Translations under genes and position numbers: made by a program
Notes under the pieces: generated by a model
Databases searched by the model: none
Told to the model about the DNA's origin: nothing
What the model saw: only the letters and a program-made list of their open reading frames with translations
Shown here: piece after piece, positions 5,924 through 12,902 of the stretch
Layout of the letters: each line of letters starts with the position of its first letter
Position numbering within the stretch: the first letter of the stretch is position 1
Origin: Methylococcaceae bacterium
GTDB lineage: Bacteria > Pseudomonadota > Gammaproteobacteria > Methylococcales > Methylococcaceae
Assembly: GCA_012026715.1 (NCBI GenBank)
Contig: VEPB01000476.1
Coordinates: forward strand, 1-14,447
DNA length: 14,447 nt
Reading direction: 5' to 3'

Positions 5924-8614
5924 ATGCCCCGCCGGGAACCCGCGGCGGCTCGCGCCCCAGCGGCGGGGCTGTCGGTCGCCACCACCTGTCCCTATTGCGG
6001 GGTCGGCTGCGGCGTGCTGGCCCTGCCCAGCGGCCCCGCTACCGCCACGGTCACTGGCGATCCCGCCCATCCCGCCAACGGTGGCCGGCTCTGCTCCAAG
6101 GGCTCCGCCCTGGGCGAGACCCTGTCGCTGGAGTCGCGCCTGCTGCATCCGAAAATCGGCGGCCGCCGCGTTGCCTGGGACGAGGCCCTGGCGGAGGTGG
6201 CATCCCACTTCCGCGCAACCATCGCCCGGCACGGCCCCGACGCCGTGGCCCTCTATGTCTCCGGCCAAATGCTCACGGAAGACTATTACGTCGCCAACAA
6301 GCTCATGAAGGGCTACATTGGCTCCGCCAACATCGATACCAACTCGCGGCTATGCATGGCATCGACCGTGGCCGGACAGCGGCGCGCCTTCGGCGAGGAC
6401 ATCGTGCCCGGCTGCTACGAAGACCTGGAACTGGCCGACCTGGTGGTGCTGGTGGGCTCCAATGCCGCCTGGTGCCATCCGGTGATCTACCAGCGCTTGC
6501 AGCACGCCCGCGAGCGCCGCCCGGACTTGCGCATCGTCACCATCGATCCGCGCCGCACCGCCACCGCCGCCAATTCCGACCTGCACCTGGCGATCCGTCC
6601 CGGCAGCGACGTCCTGTTGTTCAACGGCCTGCTGGAATACCTCCGCCGCCAGGGCAGGCTGGACCTGGCCTACATCGACGACCACCTCAGCGGTTGCGAT
6701 GAGACCCTCCGCAGCGCCCGCGCCAGCGCCCCCGACCTGGCAACCGTCGCCGCCGGATGCGGAATCGGCGAAGCCGATCTGAGCACCTTCTATCACTGGT
6801 TCGCCGCCACCGAGAAAACCGTCACCGCCTGGTCCCAAGGCGTCAATCAGTCCTCCAGCGGAACCGACAAGGTCACCGCCATACTCAACGTGCACCTGGC
6901 CACCGGGCGGATCGGCCGGCCCGGCATGGGACCCTTCTCCCTCACCGGCCAACCCAACGCCATGGGGGGGCGGGAAGTGGGCGGCCTGGCCAACCAGCTT
7001 GCGGCCCACCTGGACATCGAAAATCCGCGCCACCGCGACCTCGTCCGGCGGTTCTGGAACGCCCCCCGCATGGCGGACCAGCCCGGCCTCAAGGCAGTCG
7101 ACCTGTTCAAAGCCATCGGCGAAGGCAAGATCAAGGCGGTCTGGATCATGGCGACCAACCCGGCGGTGAGCCTGCCGGACCTCAATCAGGTCCGCGCCGC
7201 CCTCGTCGCCTGTGAGTTCGTGGCGGTGTCCGACAACGAAGCGGCCACCGATCTCTCGCCTTACGCCCACGTGAGCCTGCCGGCCCTGGCCTGGGGCGAG
7301 AAGAACGGCACCGTCACCAACTCGGAACGGCGCATCTCGCGGCAGCAGCCGTTCCTGCCGGCACCGGGCGAGGCCCGGCCGGACTGGTGGATCGTCACCC
7401 AGGTGGCGCAGCGGATGGGCTTCGCTGACGGATTCCGCTATCGGTCGCCGCGCGACATCTTCATCGAACACGCCCGGCTGTCAGGATTCGAGAACGACGG
7501 CGAGCGGCTGTTCGACATCTCGGCTCTGGCCGTCCTGAGCGAGGCCGGCTACGATGCGCTGCAGCCGCTGCAATGGCCGGTGAATGCGGCGCATCCCCAG
7601 GGCTGTTCCCGCTTGTTCGGCGCCGGCGGCTTTCCCGCAGCCGGCAACCGCGCCCGGCTCTTGCCGATTGAGCCGCGCCTGCCCCACCCTGCCCCCGACC
7701 CGCACTATCCACTGGTGCTGAACACCGGCCGGGTCCGCGACCAGTGGCACACCATGACCCGCACCGGCAAGACCGCGCGGCTGTGCTTGCACCGCCCCGA
7801 GCCCTGCGCCGAACTGCACCCCGACGACGCCGCCCGCCATGGGATCCTCGACGGCGAACTGGTACAGCTGGAAAGCGCTTACGGCAAGGCAATGGCCCGC
7901 GCCCAGGTGAGCGCCGATCAACGCCCCGGCTCGGTGTTCATGCCGATGCATTGGAGCGGCACAAACACCGCGCACGGCCTGGTGAACAACCTGGTCAACC
8001 CGGTCACCGACCCCATTTCCGGCGAACCGGAATCCAAGCACACGCCGGTCCGGGTGTCGCCCTTCCGGCCGGCCTGGCAGGCCTTTCTGCTGAGCCGCGA
8101 GGACCTGGATCCACAAGGGTTCGACTACGCGGTGAGGATCCGCGGCGGCGCCTACTGGCGCTACGAACTGGCCGGAGCGGCGCTGCCGGCAGATTGGGGC
8201 AGCCGTGCACGGGAACTGCTGGGAATGGCCGGCAACGACGACCACTGGCTGGAGTTCGCCGCCCCCCACGCCGGCCGTTACCGCTGCGCGCTGTTGCGCG
8301 ATGGGCGGCTGCACGCCTGCCTGTTTGTCGCTGCCAGCCACGAACTGCCGCCTCGCGACTGGCTGTCCGAGCTGTTTTCCGAGGACCCGTTGGCGGAACC
8401 GGCGCGGCGCGCGCTGCTGAGCGGAACGGCGCTCGCCGCCGGCAGCGGCCGCACCGTCTGTTTCTGCTTCGGCGTCGGCATCAAGACCCTGGAGCGGGCC
8501 ATCCGGCAGCAGGGATTGCAGACCGTGGAGCAGATCGGCGCTGCCCTCAGGGCAGGAACCCAGTGCGGCTCCTGCGTGCCCGAGCTGAAGGAACTGCTGA
8601 AGGCCGGCCGATGA
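5924..8614 (+). CDS. nasA: Assimilatory nitrate reductase, catalytic subunit
   Basis: This 896-residue molybdenum bis-MGD enzyme reduces nitrate to nitrite in the cytoplasm. The N-terminal [4Fe-4S] ligands are C22, C25, C29 and C57 (TCPYCGVGC and GRLCSKG). The molybdopterin oxidoreductase body and the dinucleotide-binding domain (GRVRDQWHTMTRTG, then HWSGTNTAHG) follow in the normal order. The C-terminus ends in a BFD-like [2Fe-2S] domain with C846, C848, C881 and C884, known from NasA-type enzymes as an electron entry point. There is no twin-arginine signal, which fits the assimilatory rather than the periplasmic Nap enzyme. The frame stays open upstream inside nirD, but the ATG at 5924, five bases after the nirD stop, places the [4Fe-4S] motif at the usual distance. 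No separate reductase subunit is seen in the window. Confidence 0.95.
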   Translation: MPRREPAAARAPAAGLSVATTCPYCGVGCGVLALPSGPATATVTGDPAHPANGGRLCSKGSALGETLSLESRLLHPKIGGRRVAWDEALAEVASHFRATIARHGPDAVALYVSGQMLTEDYYVANKLMKGYIGSANIDTNSRLCMASTVAGQRRAFGEDIVPGCYEDLELADLVVLVGSNAAWCHPVIYQRLQHARERRPDLRIVTIDPRRTATAANSDLHLAIRPGSDVLLFNGLLEYLRRQGRLDLAYIDDHLSGCDETLRSARASAPDLATVAAGCGIGEADLSTFYHWFAATEKTVTAWSQGVNQSSSGTDKVTAILNVHLATGRIGRPGMGPFSLTGQPNAMGGREVGGLANQLAAHLDIENPRHRDLVRRFWNAPRMADQPGLKAVDLFKAIGEGKIKAVWIMATNPAVSLPDLNQVRAALVACEFVAVSDNEAATDLSPYAHVSLPALAWGEKNGTVTNSERRISRQQPFLPAPGEARPDWWIVTQVAQRMGFADGFRYRSPRDIFIEHARLSGFENDGERLFDISALAVLSEAGYDALQPLQWPVNAAHPQGCSRLFGAGGFPAAGNRARLLPIEPRLPHPAPDPHYPLVLNTGRVRDQWHTMTRTGKTARLCLHRPEPCAELHPDDAARHGILDGELVQLESAYGKAMARAQVSADQRPGSVFMPMHWSGTNTAHGLVNNLVNPVTDPISGEPESKHTPVRVSPFRPAWQAFLLSREDLDPQGFDYAVRIRGGAYWRYELAGAALPADWGSRARELLGMAGNDDHWLEFAAPHAGRYRCALLRDGRLHACLFVAASHELPPRDWLSELFSEDPLAEPARRALLSGTALAAGSGRTVCFCFGVGIKTLERAIRQQGLQTVEQIGAALRAGTQCGSCVPELKELLKAGR

Positions 8615-8643
8615 CTGCGACCAAGCTCGGTTCAACCGCAGCA

Positions 8644-8697
8644 ACCCACGCTCCCCGTCCCCACGGCGCCAACCGGCTCCCGTGGGTAGGGACGGGG
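8644..8697 (+). promoter_or_regulatory. Large stem-loop between nasA and nasS with alternative pairings
   Basis: Most of the 133-bp gap between nasA and nasS folds. CCCCGTCCC (8653-8661) pairs perfectly with GGGACGGGG (8689-8697); inside it CACGG (8662-8666) pairs with CCGTG (8680-8684) and GCC (8668-8670) with GGC (8675-8677). A competing 7-bp pairing joins ACCCACG (8644-8650) to CGTGGGT (8681-8687). No T tract follows, so it is not a simple terminator. It could stabilise the upstream enzyme mRNA, reduce expression of the regulators, or be a dispersed repeat. No promoter for nasS is visible in the gap. Confidence 0.5.
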
Positions 8698-8747
8698 CAG
8701 CCGGAGCGAACGCGAGACCCCATGGCATTAACCAAGGTTGAATCGAG

Positions 8748-10049
8748 ATGACCGTCTCATCCGAATGGATCCACGCCGGCGGTAGCGAGGGACTGGAACA
8801 GACCCGGCTGACGCTCGGCTTCATCCCTCTCACCGACTGCGCCCCCCTGGTCGTCGCCCGGGAAAAAGGGCTGTTCCGCAAGTACGGGCTGGAGGTCGAG
8901 CTGTCCCGCCAAGTTTCCTGGGCCAACATCCGCGACAAGGTGGCGGTCGGCGCGCTGGACGGCGCCCACATGCTGGCGGCCATGCCCATCGCCATCAGCC
9001 TGGGCCTCGGCGAAATCAAGACCCCCATCGTCGCCGCCCTGTCCCTGGATCTCAACGGCAACGCTATCACCGTCTCCAAGGATCTGTACCGGCGCATGGC
9101 GGAAGCGGACCCGGAAGCCTTGGCCGATGGCCGTGATTCCAGCCGGGCCTTGGCCAAGGTGGTGGCGGCCGGGCGCGATCCCATGCACTTCGCCATGGTG
9201 TTTCCCTTCTCCACCCACAATTATCTGCTGCGCTACTGGCTGGCCACCGCCGGCATCGTGCCGGAACGGGATATCCGCCTCACCGTGGTGCCGCCGCCCT
9301 ACATGGTCGACGCGCTGCGGTCCGGGGACATCGACGGCTATTGCGTGGGCGAGCCGTGGAACGAGCAGGCGGTGGCGGCGGACGTGGGGCGCAGCCTGAT
9401 CGCCGATTACGACATCTGGAACAACCATCCGGAAAAGGTGTTCGGGGTGACCCGGGAATGGGCGGAAGCCCACCCCAACACCCACCAGGCGGTGTTGATG
9501 GCCCTGCTGGAAGCCGCCGCCTGGATCGACCGGCCGGAAAACCGCGAGGAGGTGGTCGCCATCCTCGCCCAGGAACGCTACATCGCCGCGCCGCCGGAGG
9601 TGGTACGCATGTCCATGAGCGGCAGCTTCCGCCACGGCATCGACGCCGAACCGCTGGCGATGCCGGACTTCAACGTGTTCCACCGCTACGCCGCGAATTT
9701 CCCCTGGCAATCCCACGCGGTCTGGTTCATCACCCAGATGTACCGCTGGGGCCAGATCGACGAAGCGGTCAACATCCGCAAGCTGGCCGAACAGGTCTAC
9801 CGCCCCGACATCTACCGCGACGCGGCGCGGGAGCTGGGCCTGGCGGTGCCCATGGAGGCATACAAGACCGAAGGCCTGCACGACGGCCCGCGCCTCCTGG
9901 ACCAGGCCACCAAGCCCGTGCAGTTGGGGCCGGACTGCTTTTGCGACGGCCGGGTGTTCGATCCCGCCGACCCCGTGGGTTATCTCGCCGGCTTCGAAAT
10001 TCACAACCTGAAGCTGCCCCTGGACGAACTGGGCGGCGTGAATCCATGA
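8748..10049 (+). CDS. nasS: Cytoplasmic nitrate/nitrite sensor NasS (NrtA/CmpA-like)
   Basis: This 433-residue member of the NrtA/CmpA substrate-binding family has TLGFIPLTDCAPLVVAREKGLF near the N-terminus (about 22-43), a DGAHML motif and a VGEPWNEQAV segment, all typical of nitrate/bicarbonate-binding proteins. It lacks a signal peptide and a lipobox, so it should stay in the cytoplasm. That points to NasS, which in characterised NasS-NasT systems binds NasT and releases it on nitrate or nitrite binding. The next gene overlaps it by an ATGA junction and is nasT, and no permease or ATPase genes adjoin, which argues against an ABC transport component. The ATG at 8748 is preceded by a weak AAGG at 8734-8737. 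Placement after the structural genes makes it part of the operon it is predicted to control. Confidence 0.88.
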   Translation: MTVSSEWIHAGGSEGLEQTRLTLGFIPLTDCAPLVVAREKGLFRKYGLEVELSRQVSWANIRDKVAVGALDGAHMLAAMPIAISLGLGEIKTPIVAALSLDLNGNAITVSKDLYRRMAEADPEALADGRDSSRALAKVVAAGRDPMHFAMVFPFSTHNYLLRYWLATAGIVPERDIRLTVVPPPYMVDALRSGDIDGYCVGEPWNEQAVAADVGRSLIADYDIWNNHPEKVFGVTREWAEAHPNTHQAVLMALLEAAAWIDRPENREEVVAILAQERYIAAPPEVVRMSMSGSFRHGIDAEPLAMPDFNVFHRYAANFPWQSHAVWFITQMYRWGQIDEAVNIRKLAEQVYRPDIYRDAARELGLAVPMEAYKTEGLHDGPRLLDQATKPVQLGPDCFCDGRVFDPADPVGYLAGFEIHNLKLPLDELGGVNP

Positions 10050-10618
10050 GCCTCAAGATCATGCTGGTGGACCAGGATCCGGACCGCAGCGCCGTCCTGG
10101 AACAGGCGCTGGCCGAAGCCGGCCATCGGGTGGCCGCGCGGATCACGCCGGGGCGAAACCTGGCGCGGGAGGTTCAAGCCTGCAACCCGGACGTCATCAT
10201 CATCGACATGGAAACCCCGGGCCGCGACACCCTGGAACAAATGCGCGAGATCGGCCGCGATCAGCCCAAGCCCATCATCCTGTTTTCCAACAAGCGGGAC
10301 GGCGACTACATCCGCCAGGCGGTGCAGGCTGGCGTCAGCGCCTATGTGGTGGATGGGCTCAGCCGCGAACGGATCATGCCCATCGTCGAAGTGGCCATCG
10401 CCCGGTTCCGGGAATTCGAGGCGCTGCGCAAGGAGTTGCACGACACCAAGAACCAGCTGGCCGACCGCAAGGTGATCGACAAGGCCAAGGGCGTGCTCAT
10501 GAAATCCAGGGGGCTCAGCGAAGCCGCCGCCTACCAGTTGCTGCGCAAGGCCGCCATGGACCGCAACCTGCGCCTGGTCGACGTCGCCCGAACCCTGCTG
10601 ACCCTGGAGGGACTCTAG
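10046..10618 (+). CDS. nasT: ANTAR-domain response regulator NasT, transcription antiterminator
   Basis: This 190-residue protein has an N-terminal receiver-like domain (about 1-120), a coiled segment (about 121-140) and a C-terminal ANTAR RNA-binding domain (LADRKVIDKAKGVLMKSRG onward, about 138-186). The receiver has D9, D11 and the phospho-acceptor position D54 (IIIDMETP), with S81 at the Thr/Ser position. The conserved Lys of beta-5 is replaced by D103 (YVVDGL), which suggests control by protein binding (NasS) rather than classical phosphotransfer. NasT proteins bind dual-hexaloop RNA in leaders and prevent terminator formation; two such leaders are seen in this window. Start and stop codons overlap in ATGA with nasS, so the pair is probably made in fixed ratio. 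Confidence 0.94.
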   Translation: MSLKIMLVDQDPDRSAVLEQALAEAGHRVAARITPGRNLAREVQACNPDVIIIDMETPGRDTLEQMREIGRDQPKPIILFSNKRDGDYIRQAVQAGVSAYVVDGLSRERIMPIVEVAIARFREFEALRKELHDTKNQLADRKVIDKAKGVLMKSRGLSEAAAYQLLRKAAMDRNLRLVDVARTLLTLEGL

Positions 10619-10635
10619 CCCAGCGCGCTGATTTC

Positions 10636-10651
10636 CCGGCAACGGCGCCGG
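10636..10651 (+). promoter_or_regulatory. Isolated AACGGC hexaloop hairpin just after nasT
   Basis: CCGGC (10636-10640) pairs perfectly with GCCGG (10647-10651) around the loop AACGGC, the same loop as in the first hairpins of the nirB and porin leaders, with A1 and G4. It begins 18 bases after the nasT stop. I found no partner hexaloop and no overlapping terminator next to it, so it could be a decoy or autoregulatory NasT site, a degenerate leader, or chance in GC-rich DNA. Confidence 0.35.
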
Positions 10652-10753
10652 CGCGCGTCAAAGCACTAGAGGAAACGCCACAGCCCCGAATGCCGGAATC
10701 GGCCGCGCGGTCGATCTCGGTGAATGACCCGAACCGAACCGGACAGGTCGGCC

Positions 10754-10793
10754 CGTGCCAACGGCGGCACGCGCTGACCGGACAAGGGCGTCC
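10754..10793 (+). promoter_or_regulatory. Dual-hexaloop ANTAR (NasT) antiterminator leader of the porin gene
   Basis: P1: CGTGCC (10754-10759) pairs perfectly with GGCACG (10766-10771) around the loop AACGGC (10760-10765). After an 8-nt linker, P2: GGAC (10780-10783) pairs perfectly with GTCC (10790-10793) around the loop AAGGGC (10784-10789). Both loops have six bases with A1 and G4, the signature of ANTAR target RNAs. The 3' arm of P2 is also the 5' arm of the terminator at 10789-10831, so forming P2 prevents termination. No clear promoter could be assigned upstream in 10619-10750; read-through from the nas operon is possible. Confidence 0.7.
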
Positions 10794-10831
10794 AACCGCC
10801 ACGATTCGATCGCGGCGCACACGGACGTTTT
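10789..10831 (+). terminator. Leader terminator (attenuator) upstream of the porin gene
   Basis: CGTCC (10789-10793) pairs with GGACG (10823-10827) directly before TTTT (10828-10831). Inside, 10797-10805 pairs with 10809-10817 (CGCC and CGAT with ATCG and GGCG, one A/C mismatch) around a TCG loop. An internal loop of 3 and 5 nt separates the two helices. The U tract is short, but the outer stem, the tract and the overlap with P2 match an ANTAR-controlled attenuator 35 nt before the porin start. Confidence 0.6.
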
Positions 10832-10866
10832 GCGCGTATGCACTTCAACCCTTGAGGATCCAACCC

Positions 10867-12429
10867 ATGACTGCCGATCGCCGTATAGCCCCCGCCGTAT
10901 CCCCGACCCGTCCCACCATCCCGCCTCAGAGCGTGCTGCCCGGCCTTTGTCTGGCCGCCAGCCTGATACCGGGATCAGCGGCATGGGCCGAAGAAGAGCC
11001 TCCTTTGGGACAGATCAATCAGAATTTCCGCGTCCTCGGCGAACTGCGCGGACGCCTCGAAGGCTTCGATTTCTTCAAACCGGCACTGAATCCGGCCAAG
11101 GGCATCGTCGCCAACCAGAACGACTATGTGTTCGGGGCGCTGCGGGCGCGGCTGGGCGTCGCCATGACGACCCCGTGGGTCGATGGCCTGGTGCAGGGGG
11201 AATACACCGGACTCTATGAATTGCCGAACCGGGCGGTCGCCGGCGTGCCGCTCGGTCCCCTGGGACTGGGGGGAGCCTATTACAAGGACAACGGCACCAG
11301 CACCTCGCCCGGCAGCACCCATCTGAAGCAGGCCTTCCTGAACTTCAAGCTGCAACCGCTGATCGGTCTGCCCAATTCCTATTTCCAGGGGGGCCGGTTC
11401 GAACTGCTGGACGGGCTGGAATACAAGACCGGCGACGCCAAGTTCGACGGACTCAAGGCGACCCGGATTTCGCAGCGGCTGATCGGGCCATTCGACTTCA
11501 CCCACGCCACCCGCAACTTTGACGGCTTCGCCTTCCGCTACGACGACCCCGCCGTGAATGTCACCCTGACCGCCACCCACCCGACCCAGGGCGGCTTCAA
11601 CATCCACGCCAACGATGAGATCAGCCACATCGACCTGGCCTACGGCGCGGTCACCAGCAAAAGGGGCGCGCTGCTGCCGGATACCGAAGCCCGGCTGTTC
11701 TACCTCTATTACGGCGATGACCGCAAGGTCCAGCCCACCGACAACCGGCCCCTGGCCGAACGCCCGGCGCTCAGCAGGAACTCCCTGGCGATCAGCACGC
11801 TCGGCGGCCATGTCCTCACCGTGCAGAAGCTGGGGCCGGGGGCTCTGGACGGCGTCCTTTGGGGAGCCTACCAGTTCGGCAACTGGGGCAATCTGGACCA
11901 CAGCGCCTGGGCCATCGCGCCGGAAATCGGCTACCAGTTCACCGACGTCGCCCTCAAGCCCTGGCTGCGGGTCGGCTACTTCCGCAGTTCCGGCGATTCC
12001 AACGCCAACGACGGAACCCACCACACCTTTTTCCAGGTCCTTCCCACGGTACGCCTGTATGCCAAGTTCCCGTTCTACAACCTGATGAATTTGCAGGACG
12101 CCTTCGCCCAGGTTTCCATCGCGCCGACCGCGACCACCAAGCTGGGCGTGGACTTCCACCATCTGTCCCTCACCGATAACCGCGACCTGTTCTACGGCGG
12201 TTCCGGCGCCACCTCCCGCGCCGGCAGCTTCGGCTACTACGGCCGGGCCTCCGGCGGCGACAGTTCCGTGGGCGAACTGGTGGATCTCGGCTTCACCCAT
12301 AACGTCACCAAAAACCTGTCGTGGAGCCTCTACTACGCCCATGCCTTCGGCTCCCGCGTGACTGGCAACGCCTACGCCATGAAAAATGACGCGGACTATG
12401 GATTCTTCGAATTCAATGCGGCGTTCTAA
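10867..12429 (+). CDS. Outer-membrane porin of the alginate-export family, probable nitrate-regulated channel
   Basis: This 520-residue protein has a long signal peptide (cleavage likely after AWA, residue 41) and a mature chain of alternating amphipathic strands ending in phenylalanine (FEFNAAF), the usual outer-membrane beta-barrel terminus. Segments such as YFQGGRFELLDGLEYKTG, TRNFDGFAFRYDDPAVNVTL and LSWSLYYAHAFGS are typical of proteins annotated as alginate export family (AlgE-like barrels of about 16-18 strands). The frame is open upstream, but the ATG at 10867 has GAGGA eight bases before it and starts the signal peptide. It lies 248 bp after nasT, on the same strand. Its leader has the same dual-hexaloop/terminator design as nirB, so NasT control and a role in nitrate or nitrite entry are more likely than alginate export, for which no other genes are present. 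Substrate is inference. Confidence 0.85.
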   Translation: MTADRRIAPAVSPTRPTIPPQSVLPGLCLAASLIPGSAAWAEEEPPLGQINQNFRVLGELRGRLEGFDFFKPALNPAKGIVANQNDYVFGALRARLGVAMTTPWVDGLVQGEYTGLYELPNRAVAGVPLGPLGLGGAYYKDNGTSTSPGSTHLKQAFLNFKLQPLIGLPNSYFQGGRFELLDGLEYKTGDAKFDGLKATRISQRLIGPFDFTHATRNFDGFAFRYDDPAVNVTLTATHPTQGGFNIHANDEISHIDLAYGAVTSKRGALLPDTEARLFYLYYGDDRKVQPTDNRPLAERPALSRNSLAISTLGGHVLTVQKLGPGALDGVLWGAYQFGNWGNLDHSAWAIAPEIGYQFTDVALKPWLRVGYFRSSGDSNANDGTHHTFFQVLPTVRLYAKFPFYNLMNLQDAFAQVSIAPTATTKLGVDFHHLSLTDNRDLFYGGSGATSRAGSFGYYGRASGGDSSVGELVDLGFTHNVTKNLSWSLYYAHAFGSRVTGNAYAMKNDADYGFFEFNAAF

Positions 12430-12449
12430 AAACGCTGACGGCAACCACA

Positions 12450-12503
12450 CCCATGGCGGTCACGCAACCGGGTGCCTGGCTTGACCACTACCGTGGGATT
12501 TTT
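12450..12503 (+). terminator. Probable terminator of the porin gene
   Basis: CCCA (12450-12453) and CGGT (12457-12460), separated by a TGG bulge, pair with ACCG-TGGG (12490-12497), which is followed by ATTTTT (12498-12503). The stem lies about 20 bp after the porin stop. The loop is long (29 nt) and an inner GGTCA/TGACC pairing competes, so confidence is moderate. Confidence 0.45.
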
Positions 12504-12902
12504 ACGGCAGCTCGGTCATGTCAGGTTTCTGGCAGGTCGCGACGATCGCGGGGAATACCTGCGGAAGGCGCCGCCGCCAACGTGAACGGTAGGCATGCGG
12601 GATTGCACGCTCTATCCCTGAAACCGTGTCGGCCCAACTTCGAAACGGCACAACGGCATCGACGCCGATGAGGAGTGGCCGACACTGGCGTGGATTTTTC
12701 AGCGGCTGCCCGCAACGCTGTCACTTTCAACGGCGCGTGTCGGGATCGAAAGGGCCGCAAAAGGAATCGACGGCTTCCTGATATTCCGAGAGTGCCGCAC
12801 GCGACTTCCCGACTCGCTCGCTTGACGCTGCTCCGCCGCCGGGAGCATGCTTCAAATCCCGCCGCATCATCGCGGCAAGCTTCCCGGCTGGAGGTTCTCC
12901 GC
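12504..12902. other. Intergenic stretch before the esterase; no gene seen
   Basis: About 400 bp without a credible gene. Open frames here have no recognisable protein and poor starts. A terminator-like element is visible: ACGCC (12662-12666) and AGTG (12674-12677) pair with CACT-GGCGT (12683-12691), followed by GGATTTTT (12692-12699). A hexaloop ATCGAC (12658-12663) closed by CGGC/GCCG overlaps its 5' arm. No clear promoter for the esterase was found. Confidence 0.4.

Noticed and set aside
8664..8680. CGCC-AACCGG sequence in the nasA-nasS gap as a possible ANTAR hexaloop
   Set aside because: The loop has C, not G, at position 4, the flanking bases do not pair as a hexaloop, and no terminator with a T tract follows.
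8757..10004. Long minus-strand open frame across nasS
   Set aside because: Mirror frame of a well-supported gene, no known motifs and no ribosome binding site.
8748..10049. NasS as the periplasmic binding protein of a nitrate ABC transporter
   Set aside because: No signal peptide or lipobox, no permease or ATPase genes adjacent, and an ATGA overlap with nasT.
10975..12450. Long minus-strand open frame across the porin gene
   Set aside because: Antisense to a protein with signal peptide and barrel features; Gly/Val/Ala-rich mirror-frame composition.
12453..12671. Small open frame of 72 codons after the porin
   Set aside because: It starts within a probable terminator stem, has no ribosome binding site and no recognisable features.
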